Below are positions 1-5,886 of a stretch of DNA of 5,886 nt, piece by piece. Position 1 is the first letter of the stretch. The number at the start of each line of letters is the position of its first letter. The translations under genes were made by a program, and so were the position numbers. Source of the stretch: an uncultured Parabacteroides sp. (lineage in GTDB: Bacteria; Bacteroidota; Bacteroidia; Bacteroidales; Tannerellaceae); assembly GCA_947074335.1 (NCBI GenBank), contig CAMTPG010000180.1:1-5886 (forward strand), written 5' to 3'. Below the pieces are notes generated by a model that had not been told where the DNA came from, did not search any database, and saw only the letters and a list, made by a program, of their open reading frames with translations.

Positions 1-692
1 GATTGCGAATTACCAATCAGGATCACGGTAAACATATCAATCATTTCGGGATCGAATTCCTGCAGAGTAGTTACAATCACTTCCTGCTCAGGCCTGCCTG
101 CCTGACGCACAAAACCTACCGGAGTAGCCGGATCGCGATCTTCCAGAAACAACGCTTTCAAGCGGTGCAACTGCCAGTACCGGCCTTCGCTTTTCGGATT
201 GTAAACCGCCGTTACAAAATCTGCCTGAGCCGCTGCTTCGATGCGTCGTTCTATTTTTTCCCAGGGTGTCATCAGATCCGAAAGCGAGATCACGCAAAAA
301 TCATGTCCGATCGGTGCACCAAGCAAAGCCGCCGCCTTCTGAAAAGCGCTGATACCGGGCAGTACTTCGATTTCTGTTTCGCTGCTCTTTTCCATTTTCA
401 TTTCCCAGATCAGCGGCGCCATGCCGTAAATACCCGAATCGCCCGAGCTGATCACGGCCACGGTCTGTCCGCTGTCGGCATATCGAAAAGCCTCTTCGGC
501 GCGTGCCCGTTCCCGCTTCATGCCGGTGTCGATGCAAAGCTTCTTTTCGCGAATAGCCGGATCAATAAACTGAAAATAATAGTGATAACCGATGATTACC
601 TCTGCCTCTTGCAATGCCTGCCTGACGGCCGGCGTAATATCTGCCTCACTTCCCGGACCGAGTCCGGCCACATATATTTTTCCTTGTTTCAT
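1..692 (-). CDS. cobJ: Precorrin-3B C17-methyltransferase (CobJ/CbiH), C-terminus cut off by window edge
   Basis: This cytoplasmic SAM-dependent enzyme of the tetrapyrrole methylase family methylates C17 and contracts the ring to form the corrin macrocycle in cobalamin synthesis. My reverse-strand translation gives 230 residues without a stop. Visible motifs are the N-terminal GLGPGS loop (residues 10-15), IIGYHYY (33-39), the SAM-site segment ISSGDSGIYGMAPL (81-94), LPGISAFQKAAALLGAPIGHDF (111-132), SLSDLMTPW (136-144), VYNPKSEGR (163-171) and the late VILIGNSQ (223-230). Together these are diagnostic of CobJ/CbiH rather than of other precorrin methylases. Stand-alone CbiH proteins are about 240 residues, so only the end is missing, unless the gene continues into a fusion partner outside the window. 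ATG at 692 is the first start after an in-frame TAA at 701-699. AGG lies only about two bases before it, too close for a normal ribosome site. The upstream gap is about 400 bases and carries a palindrome array, so the gene probably has its own promoter and is not simply the end of the uptake operon. Confidence 0.93.
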   Translation of the reverse strand, partial: MKQGKIYVAGLGPGSEADITPAVRQALQEAEVIIGYHYYFQFIDPAIREKKLCIDTGMKRERARAEEAFRYADSGQTVAVISSGDSGIYGMAPLIWEMKMEKSSETEIEVLPGISAFQKAAALLGAPIGHDFCVISLSDLMTPWEKIERRIEAAAQADFVTAVYNPKSEGRYWQLHRLKALFLEDRDPATPVGFVRQAGRPEQEVIVTTLQEFDPEMIDMFTVILIGNSQ

Positions 693-701
693 ATCCTTTT
701 A

Positions 702-709
702 CAAAATTA
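702..709 (-). promoter_or_regulatory. Possible Bacteroidota -7 promoter element before cobJ
   Basis: The minus strand reads TAATTTTG here, an exact match to the TAnnTTTG element known from Bacteroides promoters. ATTG or TTG triplets lie about 14-17 bases upstream and could serve as a loose -33 element, slightly closer than usual. It is the only TAnnTTTG match I found on the minus strand of this gap. The problem is its position: the start codon is only nine bases away, so the transcript would be leaderless or nearly so. The match may therefore be chance in AT-rich DNA. Confidence 0.3.
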
Positions 710-796
710 AAGTTTCCCAATTTCAACAATTTTTCGATCCCGGCCACAAAAACGTGCAGCCAGAACGCTTATTGTTTGTTTTGTTATTATCATGAA

Positions 797-884
797 ATTC
801 CATGCCCATCCAATCCGGATTTCATGGCCATGAAATTTTAATTTCACTGCCATGAAAATTCAAATGCATGGGCATGAAATTTTA
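797..884. repeat. Four tandem 22-base repeats, each with an 18-base palindromic core
   Basis: Units start at 797, 819, 841 and 863, exactly 22 bases apart, each an 18-base core plus a 4-base spacer (CCGG, TTTA, TTCA, TTTA). The second core, ATTTCATGGCCATGAAAT, is a perfect palindrome. The other cores match it at 14, 15 and 15 of 18 positions (ATTCCATGCCCATCCAAT, ATTTCACTGCCATGAAAA, AATGCATGGGCATGAAAT). The pattern does not continue in register on either side, although an extra out-of-phase half site CATGAAAT lies at 791-798. A period of 22 bases is close to two helical turns, so dimeric regulators would sit on the same face of the DNA. This is typical of cooperative operator arrays, and the position about 100-190 bases upstream of cobJ suits regulation of that gene. 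The binding protein is unknown. The spacers are too short and uniform for CRISPR; iterons or a recombination site are less likely alternatives. Confidence 0.75.
819..836. promoter_or_regulatory. Perfect 18-base palindrome, candidate operator core
   Basis: ATTTCATGGCCATGAAAT is identical to its reverse complement over all 18 bases, and the symmetry stops at the next base pair (G at 818, T at 837). It is the best-conserved unit of the four-copy array and the likely strongest site for a homodimeric DNA-binding protein. I cannot assign it to a known regulator family from sequence alone. Confidence 0.6.
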
Positions 885-914
885 CCGTTCTGCAACAGTC
901 TGTATTACAGTGAA

Positions 915-1062
915 TTACAAGGCGCTGCTTTTTAATGAGCTTATTGTATTTTTTTGCATATAATTGAGACCCGAAATCAATCCCGAAATCGAAAGAATAA
1001 CGCCACCTGTAAGGGTTGTCCACATCGGATGTCAAGCAATGTATAATGGATATCTTTTTCAT
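915..1062 (-). pseudogene. Possible remnant of a second PepSY-type membrane gene, or a very small membrane protein
   Basis: The reading frame from ATG at 1025 to TAA at 917-915 encodes 36 residues beginning MWTTLTGGVILSISG and continuing LISGLNYMQKN, a single likely transmembrane helix. It resembles the last helix of the PepSY protein immediately upstream: W-T, G-G, S, G, G and Y line up without gaps between IWTACLGGALVSLTGVWLGI (457-476 of that protein) and this peptide. A gene-like start, ATG at 1062 (MKKISIIHC), lies 28 bases after the PepSY stop, which equals the spacing between the other genes of the operon. It is in a different frame and would need a frameshift to join the helix. I read this as the stump of a deleted or decayed paralogue. 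A genuine 36-residue membrane peptide, or chance similarity of a hydrophobic stretch, remain possible. The DNA of the two tails is well diverged, so this is not a recent duplication. Confidence 0.35.
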
Positions 1063-1090
1063 CTTACTTTAAAATAAGTGATTGATCTGT

Positions 1091-2545
1091 TTATTTTATT
1101 TTTCGTCTGAAGTATCCGATTCCCAGCCAAACGCCCGTCAGCGATACCAATGCTCCGCCCAGACAAGCCGTCCAGATGCAGATTGTCCAGAGCAGCGGAC
1201 GCTCTACAAGCCATTTGATCTGAAAATAATGCAGGGCACTGAATATCCATTTTTTGGCCTTGCGACTTCGGTTCAGGTACTTAAAATCGCCGGTTTCGGG
1301 TTCGATGTAATACAGACTTTCGTCGGCATTATCTACTGTCACTTTATACACCGGGAGCGGAGCAATGCCTTTACGCGAAAGGTAATATTCTTCGTATTCA
1401 TTGATCAGGGTAAGCTGATACATATCTGTTTCGTGCAGGGCGCGTACTGCTTTTTCGATCTGTTCGGCGGGAAGAAACAGCTTTTCGGGATGTTTGCCGG
1501 ATGCATCAATGCTATAGGTAGCATCGCCGGCAATGATGTTGTATACAGGAATGTCACGAAAATGCGACCATTCGATCTCTTTGATATCCGGGTAGGCCGC
1601 AATCAGATCGCGATAATCGAGCTGATAAGCCGACAGTGGCAGCTTTTTGCCTCTGAACTTTGAACTGCCTGTACGATATTCGCCATGTGTTTTAATGATC
1701 CATTGCGGGATGCGCTGCATGGCCATGGCACCGCTGAATGCCCAGCCGGCCAGGAAAAAACCAAATACAATGCCGATAATATGATGCCGGTGATAGCACC
1801 CTTTTTTATACGGACTTTCTAATATCTTTCGGGTTTTGTAGCGTTTATAAAAGGCATAAATCCCGACATAAATACCTGTGAGCGAAGTAATCAGGGCAAG
1901 AACGCCCAGTGCGGTAAGTATATTGACCCACAATTCGGTATGCTTACGGATGAAAGGAAAATAAAGTTTATGCGGGATAGCACCTGCCCAGCCCCACAAA
2001 CGCGATGTGCGTGTGGTAAACTGCTGTACTTGGCCGGTACGCGAAGCGATATAGAGCTGATGCTTGTCGGCATCAGCATACCTGAATTTGTAAATGGGCA
2101 TTTTGTCGAGATAACGGGTATACATAATCCACTGATCTCGATCGTGTAATGTGTCAATCTTTGCAACAGGAGCATCTACCCATTGTTTTGCAATTTGTTC
2201 GATTACGCCGAAGGTAACCGGTTCGGGCCGTTGTGTGGTGTCGGCACAAAATGTTTCGGTTTTATCTTTTGTCTGAACGGTAAATTGTGGCTGTCCCTGA
2301 AAACTGCGCAAACGAACAGAGCGCACCTCTTCGGGATGAATAGCAACCGAAGCCAGACAGGCTTCGATATCCGGGAATGAACCGGCCAGCACCTCTTTCT
2401 TTTCGTTAAGCTGCTGTTGTGTTACATTTGGAAAAGGATGATAAATCAGGACCAATCCCGTAATAAACCACATCAGAAACAGCAGGCTGATTAAAAAGCC
2501 GCAGATGCGATGCATGGAAAAGAAAAATTGTCTGACCGATTTCAT
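1091..2545 (-). CDS. PepSY domain inner-membrane protein, XusC-like, of a TonB-linked uptake operon
   Basis: This 484-residue integral membrane protein has four predicted helices: about 15-35 (after the N-terminal MHRICGF motif), 205-232, 256-276 and 452-478. Two periplasmic PepSY-type regions lie between them, about 110-200 and 357-445, including PIYKFRY with SRTGQV (150-173) and LPVYKVTVDNADESLYYIEPETGDF (397-421). Histidines at or near the membrane borders (H12, H36, H192 in IPHKLYF, H252/H254/H255 and H439 in ALHYF) could bind heme or metal. PepSY-TM proteins next to siderophore receptors are thought to act in reduction or release of the imported metal complex. The start is 32 bases after the lipoprotein gene's stop, so co-transcription is expected. 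Order and family match XusC of Bacteroides. Family assignment is firm; the biochemical role is inferred. The gene is intact, ending in the basic tail FRRKIK. Confidence 0.85.
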   Translation of the reverse strand: MKSVRQFFFSMHRICGFLISLLFLMWFITGLVLIYHPFPNVTQQQLNEKKEVLAGSFPDIEACLASVAIHPEEVRSVRLRSFQGQPQFTVQTKDKTETFCADTTQRPEPVTFGVIEQIAKQWVDAPVAKIDTLHDRDQWIMYTRYLDKMPIYKFRYADADKHQLYIASRTGQVQQFTTRTSRLWGWAGAIPHKLYFPFIRKHTELWVNILTALGVLALITSLTGIYVGIYAFYKRYKTRKILESPYKKGCYHRHHIIGIVFGFFLAGWAFSGAMAMQRIPQWIIKTHGEYRTGSSKFRGKKLPLSAYQLDYRDLIAAYPDIKEIEWSHFRDIPVYNIIAGDATYSIDASGKHPEKLFLPAEQIEKAVRALHETDMYQLTLINEYEEYYLSRKGIAPLPVYKVTVDNADESLYYIEPETGDFKYLNRSRKAKKWIFSALHYFQIKWLVERPLLWTICIWTACLGGALVSLTGVWLGIGYFRRKIK

Positions 2546-2577
2546 TTCAGAGTAAATTTTGAATAATAAATAGGAGT

Positions 2578-3843
2578 TTAGTCTTCCAGCGAAATGATAC
2601 GATCGAACTCATATCCCTGCGTAATTGTCAATCCTTTGGTTACCTGACCCGAATTGATGTCATAGATATAAATGCAGGGTTGATCCTCTTTCGGATTCAC
2701 GCCGATATAAGCTTTGCCGTTGCGAACATACGAACGCTGCGAGAAAGTACCGCTGCTGTAAGGCAGCACGCTGTCGTTGTAACTGATTTCTGAAATCTGA
2801 TCGGTAACCAGATCCAGCACGGCATAATAGCAGTTGTAATCGCTTCCCCAGCCGGCAGCGCCTGTGTGTACGGGATCTTGAATGTAAAGCAGTGCTTTGG
2901 TGCTGTTCAGACAAACTGCCGTAACCAGTTTACCATTCGGATAATTATATCCTAAATAATCTTTATCAAAATCGGAAGCACCTTTTTTGATGCGTACCAG
3001 ATTGCCGCGCTGCTGTGTAGTGCTCGATGCACCTTCCAGCACATTGTTGCAAGCTATGTAATAATCGCCGTTTGGTGTGAAGAAAGTTTTGTTCTGCAAC
3101 AATTCGCCATAAGCTGTACCGGCCATAAATTCGGCACGATCTTCCTTCACAACCACTTCGGTTGTCATATCTTCAGCATGGATAAAAGCGGTATAGAAAT
3201 GCGTTTTTGTGTTGCTGTAGATGAAGGAATAGATGATTTTTCCGTCGCGATAATTGGCAATACCCGAAGTATTGAATTTATCGCCTGTCGGCGGTTCGGG
3301 CAGATCCAGTTCGCCTTCGGCCAGGATGCGCATGGATTCTGTATCTACTTTGATCCACAGAATTTTGCCGGATGTTCCGTTCGAACCCATCAGCACCAGC
3401 GTAGCATCATCAATCCAGGCATATGTATAACGGCGATCTTTTAATGTATTGCCGGTAAACGGAAATTCTGCCACTGTAACCACGCGGTCATTCACAATCT
3501 GATATTTACCAAAACGATCCTTCTCTTTGGGTATCTGATAGTAGAATTTGCCTTTAACTATGGTTTCCTGATACAACTTCGCTGTTACATCGGCGCCGCT
3601 GTTTTTAAAATCGATAGGATCCTGCTCTTCGAGTGATTTCACGCTTTTTACCAACTGCGTATTATCCGAACCCATACCCGAATTGGCACCAATGGAAACC
3701 CAGATATCAAAATGGGCTTCTGTTTCGGGATCGGTGATATCTTCGTCCGGACTGATGTATCCGGCTTCGGATGAACAGGCAAAAAATGAGGCACTGAGCG
3801 CAGTGGCTGCCAGTGCAGACACGAAATACTTAATTACTTTCAT
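2578..3843 (-). CDS. DUF4374 lipoprotein, XusB-like ligand-binding protein
   Basis: This 421-residue protein begins with a short basic segment (MKVIKYF), a hydrophobic stretch and a lipobox-like FFAC with Cys23, so it should be a lipoprotein. The residues after the cysteine are strongly acidic (SPDEDITDPETE), compatible with a Bacteroidota surface-export signal. The rest contains repeated beta-strand blocks, such as YTYAWIDDATLVLMGSNG, LWIKVDTESMRILAEGELDL, NYRDGKIIYSFIYS and YYAVLDLVTDQISEISY. These suit a beta-propeller, as expected for DUF4374. Members of this family sit next to TonB receptors; XusB of B. thetaiotaomicron binds ferric enterobactin. The gene starts 26 bases after the receptor's stop, with an A/T-rich leader and no strong Shine-Dalgarno. 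Likely role: capture of an iron-siderophore or similar complex and delivery to the receptor. Length and both ends look intact. The specific ligand is inference. Confidence 0.82.
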   Translation of the reverse strand: MKVIKYFVSALAATALSASFFACSSEAGYISPDEDITDPETEAHFDIWVSIGANSGMGSDNTQLVKSVKSLEEQDPIDFKNSGADVTAKLYQETIVKGKFYYQIPKEKDRFGKYQIVNDRVVTVAEFPFTGNTLKDRRYTYAWIDDATLVLMGSNGTSGKILWIKVDTESMRILAEGELDLPEPPTGDKFNTSGIANYRDGKIIYSFIYSNTKTHFYTAFIHAEDMTTEVVVKEDRAEFMAGTAYGELLQNKTFFTPNGDYYIACNNVLEGASSTTQQRGNLVRIKKGASDFDKDYLGYNYPNGKLVTAVCLNSTKALLYIQDPVHTGAAGWGSDYNCYYAVLDLVTDQISEISYNDSVLPYSSGTFSQRSYVRNGKAYIGVNPKEDQPCIYIYDINSGQVTKGLTITQGYEFDRIISLED

Positions 3844-3869
3844 TCCAGTTAAATTATTTATTGATGTAT

Positions 3870-5886
3870 TTATGAGTTAAGTAAAAATCTGAATTTGCAG
3901 AAGAATGAGCGCCCCGGCTTCTGCAGCATGAAGTTGTCGTATACTTTGCTGTCGAACAGGTTGTTGCATTCGATCGAGATATTGAACCGGTCGTTCTGAA
4001 ATGATTGACCGATAAAGAGATTATGAATGTGTTGTGTGGGAATGCGCGATTTGCTTTCCAGATTGCCGTAACCTTCCCAGGTCAGAAAAAACCAATGCAC
4101 ATATTCATAATTATAACCGATACGCGACACGCCGTGGCTGGTAATCAATCCCGGCTGATTATACTGCAGGGAAAAATTGCCGAACAGCCACGGGCGGTTG
4201 GGGATCTTATTATTATAGGTAATCATCGGCGAGCCGTTGGCATAATATTTTGTTTTGCTGCGCGAATCCTGATAGCTGCAATTTATGGTGGCTTCGAAAC
4301 GGCTGCTCCGGTTGTAGCGCAATTCGCCTTCTAATCCTTTCACATCCACATTCGATACATTTTCGTACTGACTCATGCCTTCGGCCTGCGAAATAACAGT
4401 ATGGATATAATCTTTAACGTGGCGGTAAAACCCGTTAACTTCGTAATACAGCAGATGTCCGCGGGCCAGATTCAGTGTTCCGAACAGGCCGGCATTCCAG
4501 TTGTTACTGCTTTCGGGTTTCAGCTTAAAGTTCGGATAAATTGTGGTTCCGTTACCCAGCAGTTCGCGTACCAGGGGCAAACGCACGCTGTGTTCGAAAG
4601 AGGCTTTCACTGATAATTCGCGAAAAATACTGAAACGCGAACCTGCACCATATCCGGTATATTGATCGGTAGATGATCCGGTTTCGTCGATAGCTCCCGT
4701 AATCCAGTATAAATCCTTTTGGCGCACATCCAGATGATTGATATATTCTTTTATAAAAAAGGTGTTTTGCCAGCGGTTATCCAGCAACGACTGATTGTAC
4801 GAGAATCCCAGAATGTGTTTCGCCAGCACATCTTTCGAGGGTTCAAAATCGGTATCCACCTTATCGTAACGTTCATTGCCGGTGCGATTCATCAGATAAT
4901 TCAGGTTGAAGGAGTGATGCTCGTTGAGTGTGTAATTCAGATTGCCGCGTGCAATGAAAAGCGGACGTTTATAATGGCGGATCGATTTGCCGCGACCGGT
5001 AATTTCATTGCGTGAGGATTCGATGTAAGTGCCGTCCCACCAATATTTGCGATATGCCGTATCGATAGTCAGGGCATGATCGAACGTGTAGGAGAGTGAG
5101 GCGTTGAAATCGAGTTTTTCGATCATGAAATTTGTTTTTCGGTACTGTGCATTGATATTCCAGGCATGCTGTTTGCGTTTGGCATCGCCATAAACAATGT
5201 TTTGTATGGCACCGGTTTGCAGCTCTTTGTCTGTTTTCGTGTACGATGCCTGAACCGCGAAAGCATCAGCCCAACGTCGATTGACAACGCCCACTTCGAG
5301 TTGGCCCGTCAGATAGAAATAATCATCATGAAAACGGCGGCGGTTTACCTCTTTGAATACACGATCGGTTTCATCCCAAAGTTCCACCCCTTTCATCATA
5401 TAATCATTTTTGGAATAATTAAGTGCCAGTGCGGGTTTGATGATGATTTGTTGCGGGGTTACATACTGTGCATTCAGATCGAATTTCTGTGTATGAAACG
5501 ATCCGATGCCATACGAAACATCCAGAAATGATTTGCGTGCCTGTCGGGTGATGATATTTACGGCTCCGCCCAGCGCATCCGAGCCTAAATGGGCAGGCAC
5601 AACGCCTTTGTAAATTTCTACACGTTCTATCGTGCTGATCGGCAAATTGGCCAGCGTGGAGGTGCTGCCTTTCGTATCCATCGGCATTCCGTCGATAAAA
5701 TAACGAACCGAATTGCCTGACATTCCGTTGATGGAGAGTTCAAAATCGGACCCTGTGCCGCCCTCTTCGCGTATTTTAATGCCTGTGGTGCGGTTTATGG
5801 CTGTGCTGATGGCACTTAACCGGCCGGCCAGCGGCGCCACATCGAGCGCATTGACATTGAAGGCGCTTTCTTTGACCTGCTGCGTC
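3870..5886 (-). CDS. TonB-dependent outer-membrane receptor, XusA-like, N-terminus cut off by window edge
   Basis: Outer-membrane active transporter powered by TonB-ExbBD. The frame is open to the window edge and gives 671 residues. A GTG at 5840 lies in frame, but plug sequence continues upstream of it (TQQVKESAFNVNALDV), so it is not the real start. The plug domain occupies about residues 1-115 of the fragment, with INRTTGIKIREEGGTGSDF, YFIDGMPMD (about 62-70), IERVEIYKGVVPAHLGSDAL and GGAVNIITR. The remainder is a beta-barrel rich in aromatic, alternating strands. It ends with NLFDSKVYDNFMLQKPGRSF and FCKFRFLLNS, a standard terminal strand. Missing are the signal peptide, TonB box and the N-terminal carboxypeptidase-regulatory-like domain common in this phylum. 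It is the first visible gene of the three-gene operon; its promoter lies outside the window. The DUF4374 and PepSY partners suggest siderophore import. A cobalamin or other metal-complex substrate cannot be excluded, given cobJ nearby. Confidence 0.92.
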   Translation of the reverse strand, partial: TQQVKESAFNVNALDVAPLAGRLSAISTAINRTTGIKIREEGGTGSDFELSINGMSGNSVRYFIDGMPMDTKGSTSTLANLPISTIERVEIYKGVVPAHLGSDALGGAVNIITRQARKSFLDVSYGIGSFHTQKFDLNAQYVTPQQIIIKPALALNYSKNDYMMKGVELWDETDRVFKEVNRRRFHDDYFYLTGQLEVGVVNRRWADAFAVQASYTKTDKELQTGAIQNIVYGDAKRKQHAWNINAQYRKTNFMIEKLDFNASLSYTFDHALTIDTAYRKYWWDGTYIESSRNEITGRGKSIRHYKRPLFIARGNLNYTLNEHHSFNLNYLMNRTGNERYDKVDTDFEPSKDVLAKHILGFSYNQSLLDNRWQNTFFIKEYINHLDVRQKDLYWITGAIDETGSSTDQYTGYGAGSRFSIFRELSVKASFEHSVRLPLVRELLGNGTTIYPNFKLKPESSNNWNAGLFGTLNLARGHLLYYEVNGFYRHVKDYIHTVISQAEGMSQYENVSNVDVKGLEGELRYNRSSRFEATINCSYQDSRSKTKYYANGSPMITYNNKIPNRPWLFGNFSLQYNQPGLITSHGVSRIGYNYEYVHWFFLTWEGYGNLESKSRIPTQHIHNLFIGQSFQNDRFNISIECNNLFDSKVYDNFMLQKPGRSFFCKFRFLLNS

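Larger units (their letters stand above)
693..1090. other. 398-base intergenic region with regulatory-looking content
   Basis: No full-length gene is supported here. Reading in the direction of transcription (right to left), it holds an AT-rich 28-base spacer after the PepSY gene, a possible gene remnant (1062-915), about 30 unexplained bases, the 22-base-period palindrome array (884-797), an AT-rich stretch (about 796-710) and a possible promoter element just before cobJ. The other gaps between genes in this window are only 26 and 32 bases, so this one is exceptional. I looked for a cobalamin riboswitch, a tRNA and a GC-rich hairpin followed by a T-run and saw none. Confidence 0.7.

Noticed and set aside
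3..710. Long plus-strand open frame of 235 residues at the left end
   Set aside because: It lies opposite cobJ, whose minus-strand translation carries clear family motifs. The plus-strand product is rich in Arg, Cys and His with no recognisable domain, as expected of an antisense shadow.
797..884. CRISPR array
   Set aside because: The repeats are directly adjacent with 4-base spacers, and no variable spacers of 25-40 bases are present.
844..1062. 72-residue minus-strand frame starting MKKISIIHC
   Set aside because: Only its start looks gene-like. Its C-terminal part is encoded by the palindromic repeat array and resembles no protein, so I treat the first part as a possible remnant and do not call the whole frame a gene.
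693..1090. Cobalamin riboswitch upstream of cobJ
   Set aside because: I found no B12-box-like conserved sequence or long structured leader on the minus strand. The only strong structure is the short palindrome array.
1063..1090. Transcription terminator after the PepSY gene
   Set aside because: The spacer is AT-rich but shows no GC-rich stem followed by a T-run.
1718..1727. CATGGCCATG, identical to the core of the perfect palindrome
   Set aside because: It lies inside the PepSY coding sequence, encoding part of GAMAMQ, lacks the flanking ATTT/AAAT arms and stands alone, so it is probably chance.
5838..5840. GTG as start codon of the TonB-dependent receptor
   Set aside because: The open frame and plug-domain sequence continue upstream to the window edge. 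A receptor starting here would lack a signal peptide and TonB box.

Overview
The window most likely comes from a member of the Bacteroidota (Bacteroidales-like). The gene set is typical of that phylum: a TonB-dependent receptor, a DUF4374 lipoprotein and a PepSY membrane protein in a row. The intergenic DNA is AT-rich without clear Shine-Dalgarno sequences, and there is a possible TAnnTTTG-type promoter element. Everything recognisable is on the minus strand, so transcription runs from the right end of the window to the left. Genus and species cannot be told from this sequence.

Right and centre (5886 down to 1091): three closely spaced genes, with gaps of 26 and 32 bases, form one apparent operon. 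First is a TonB-dependent outer-membrane receptor, cut off at its N-terminus by the window edge. Second is a DUF4374 lipoprotein, probably a beta-propeller and probably on the cell surface. Third is a four-helix inner-membrane PepSY protein. The order and families match the XusA-XusB-XusC xenosiderophore (enterobactin-type) uptake system described in Bacteroides thetaiotaomicron. The inferred scheme is ligand capture by the lipoprotein, TonB-driven import by the receptor, and a membrane or reductive step by the PepSY protein. The actual ligand here is not shown by the sequence.

Middle-left (1090 down to 693): a stretch of about 400 bases with no confident gene. It starts with a possible gene remnant whose short reading frame resembles the last transmembrane helix of the PepSY protein just upstream. 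It then holds a striking array of four imperfect palindromes in exact 22-base register (797-884), whose second copy (819-836) is a perfect 18-base palindrome. A possible Bacteroidota promoter element lies immediately before the next gene. No riboswitch, tRNA or convincing intrinsic terminator was seen.

Left (692 to the window edge): cobJ, precorrin-3B C17-methyltransferase of corrin-ring (cobalamin) synthesis, missing its last residues. The repeat array is well placed to control this gene. The neighbourhood puts metal-complex uptake next to corrinoid synthesis, which leaves open whether the uptake system serves iron, cobalt or a corrinoid.
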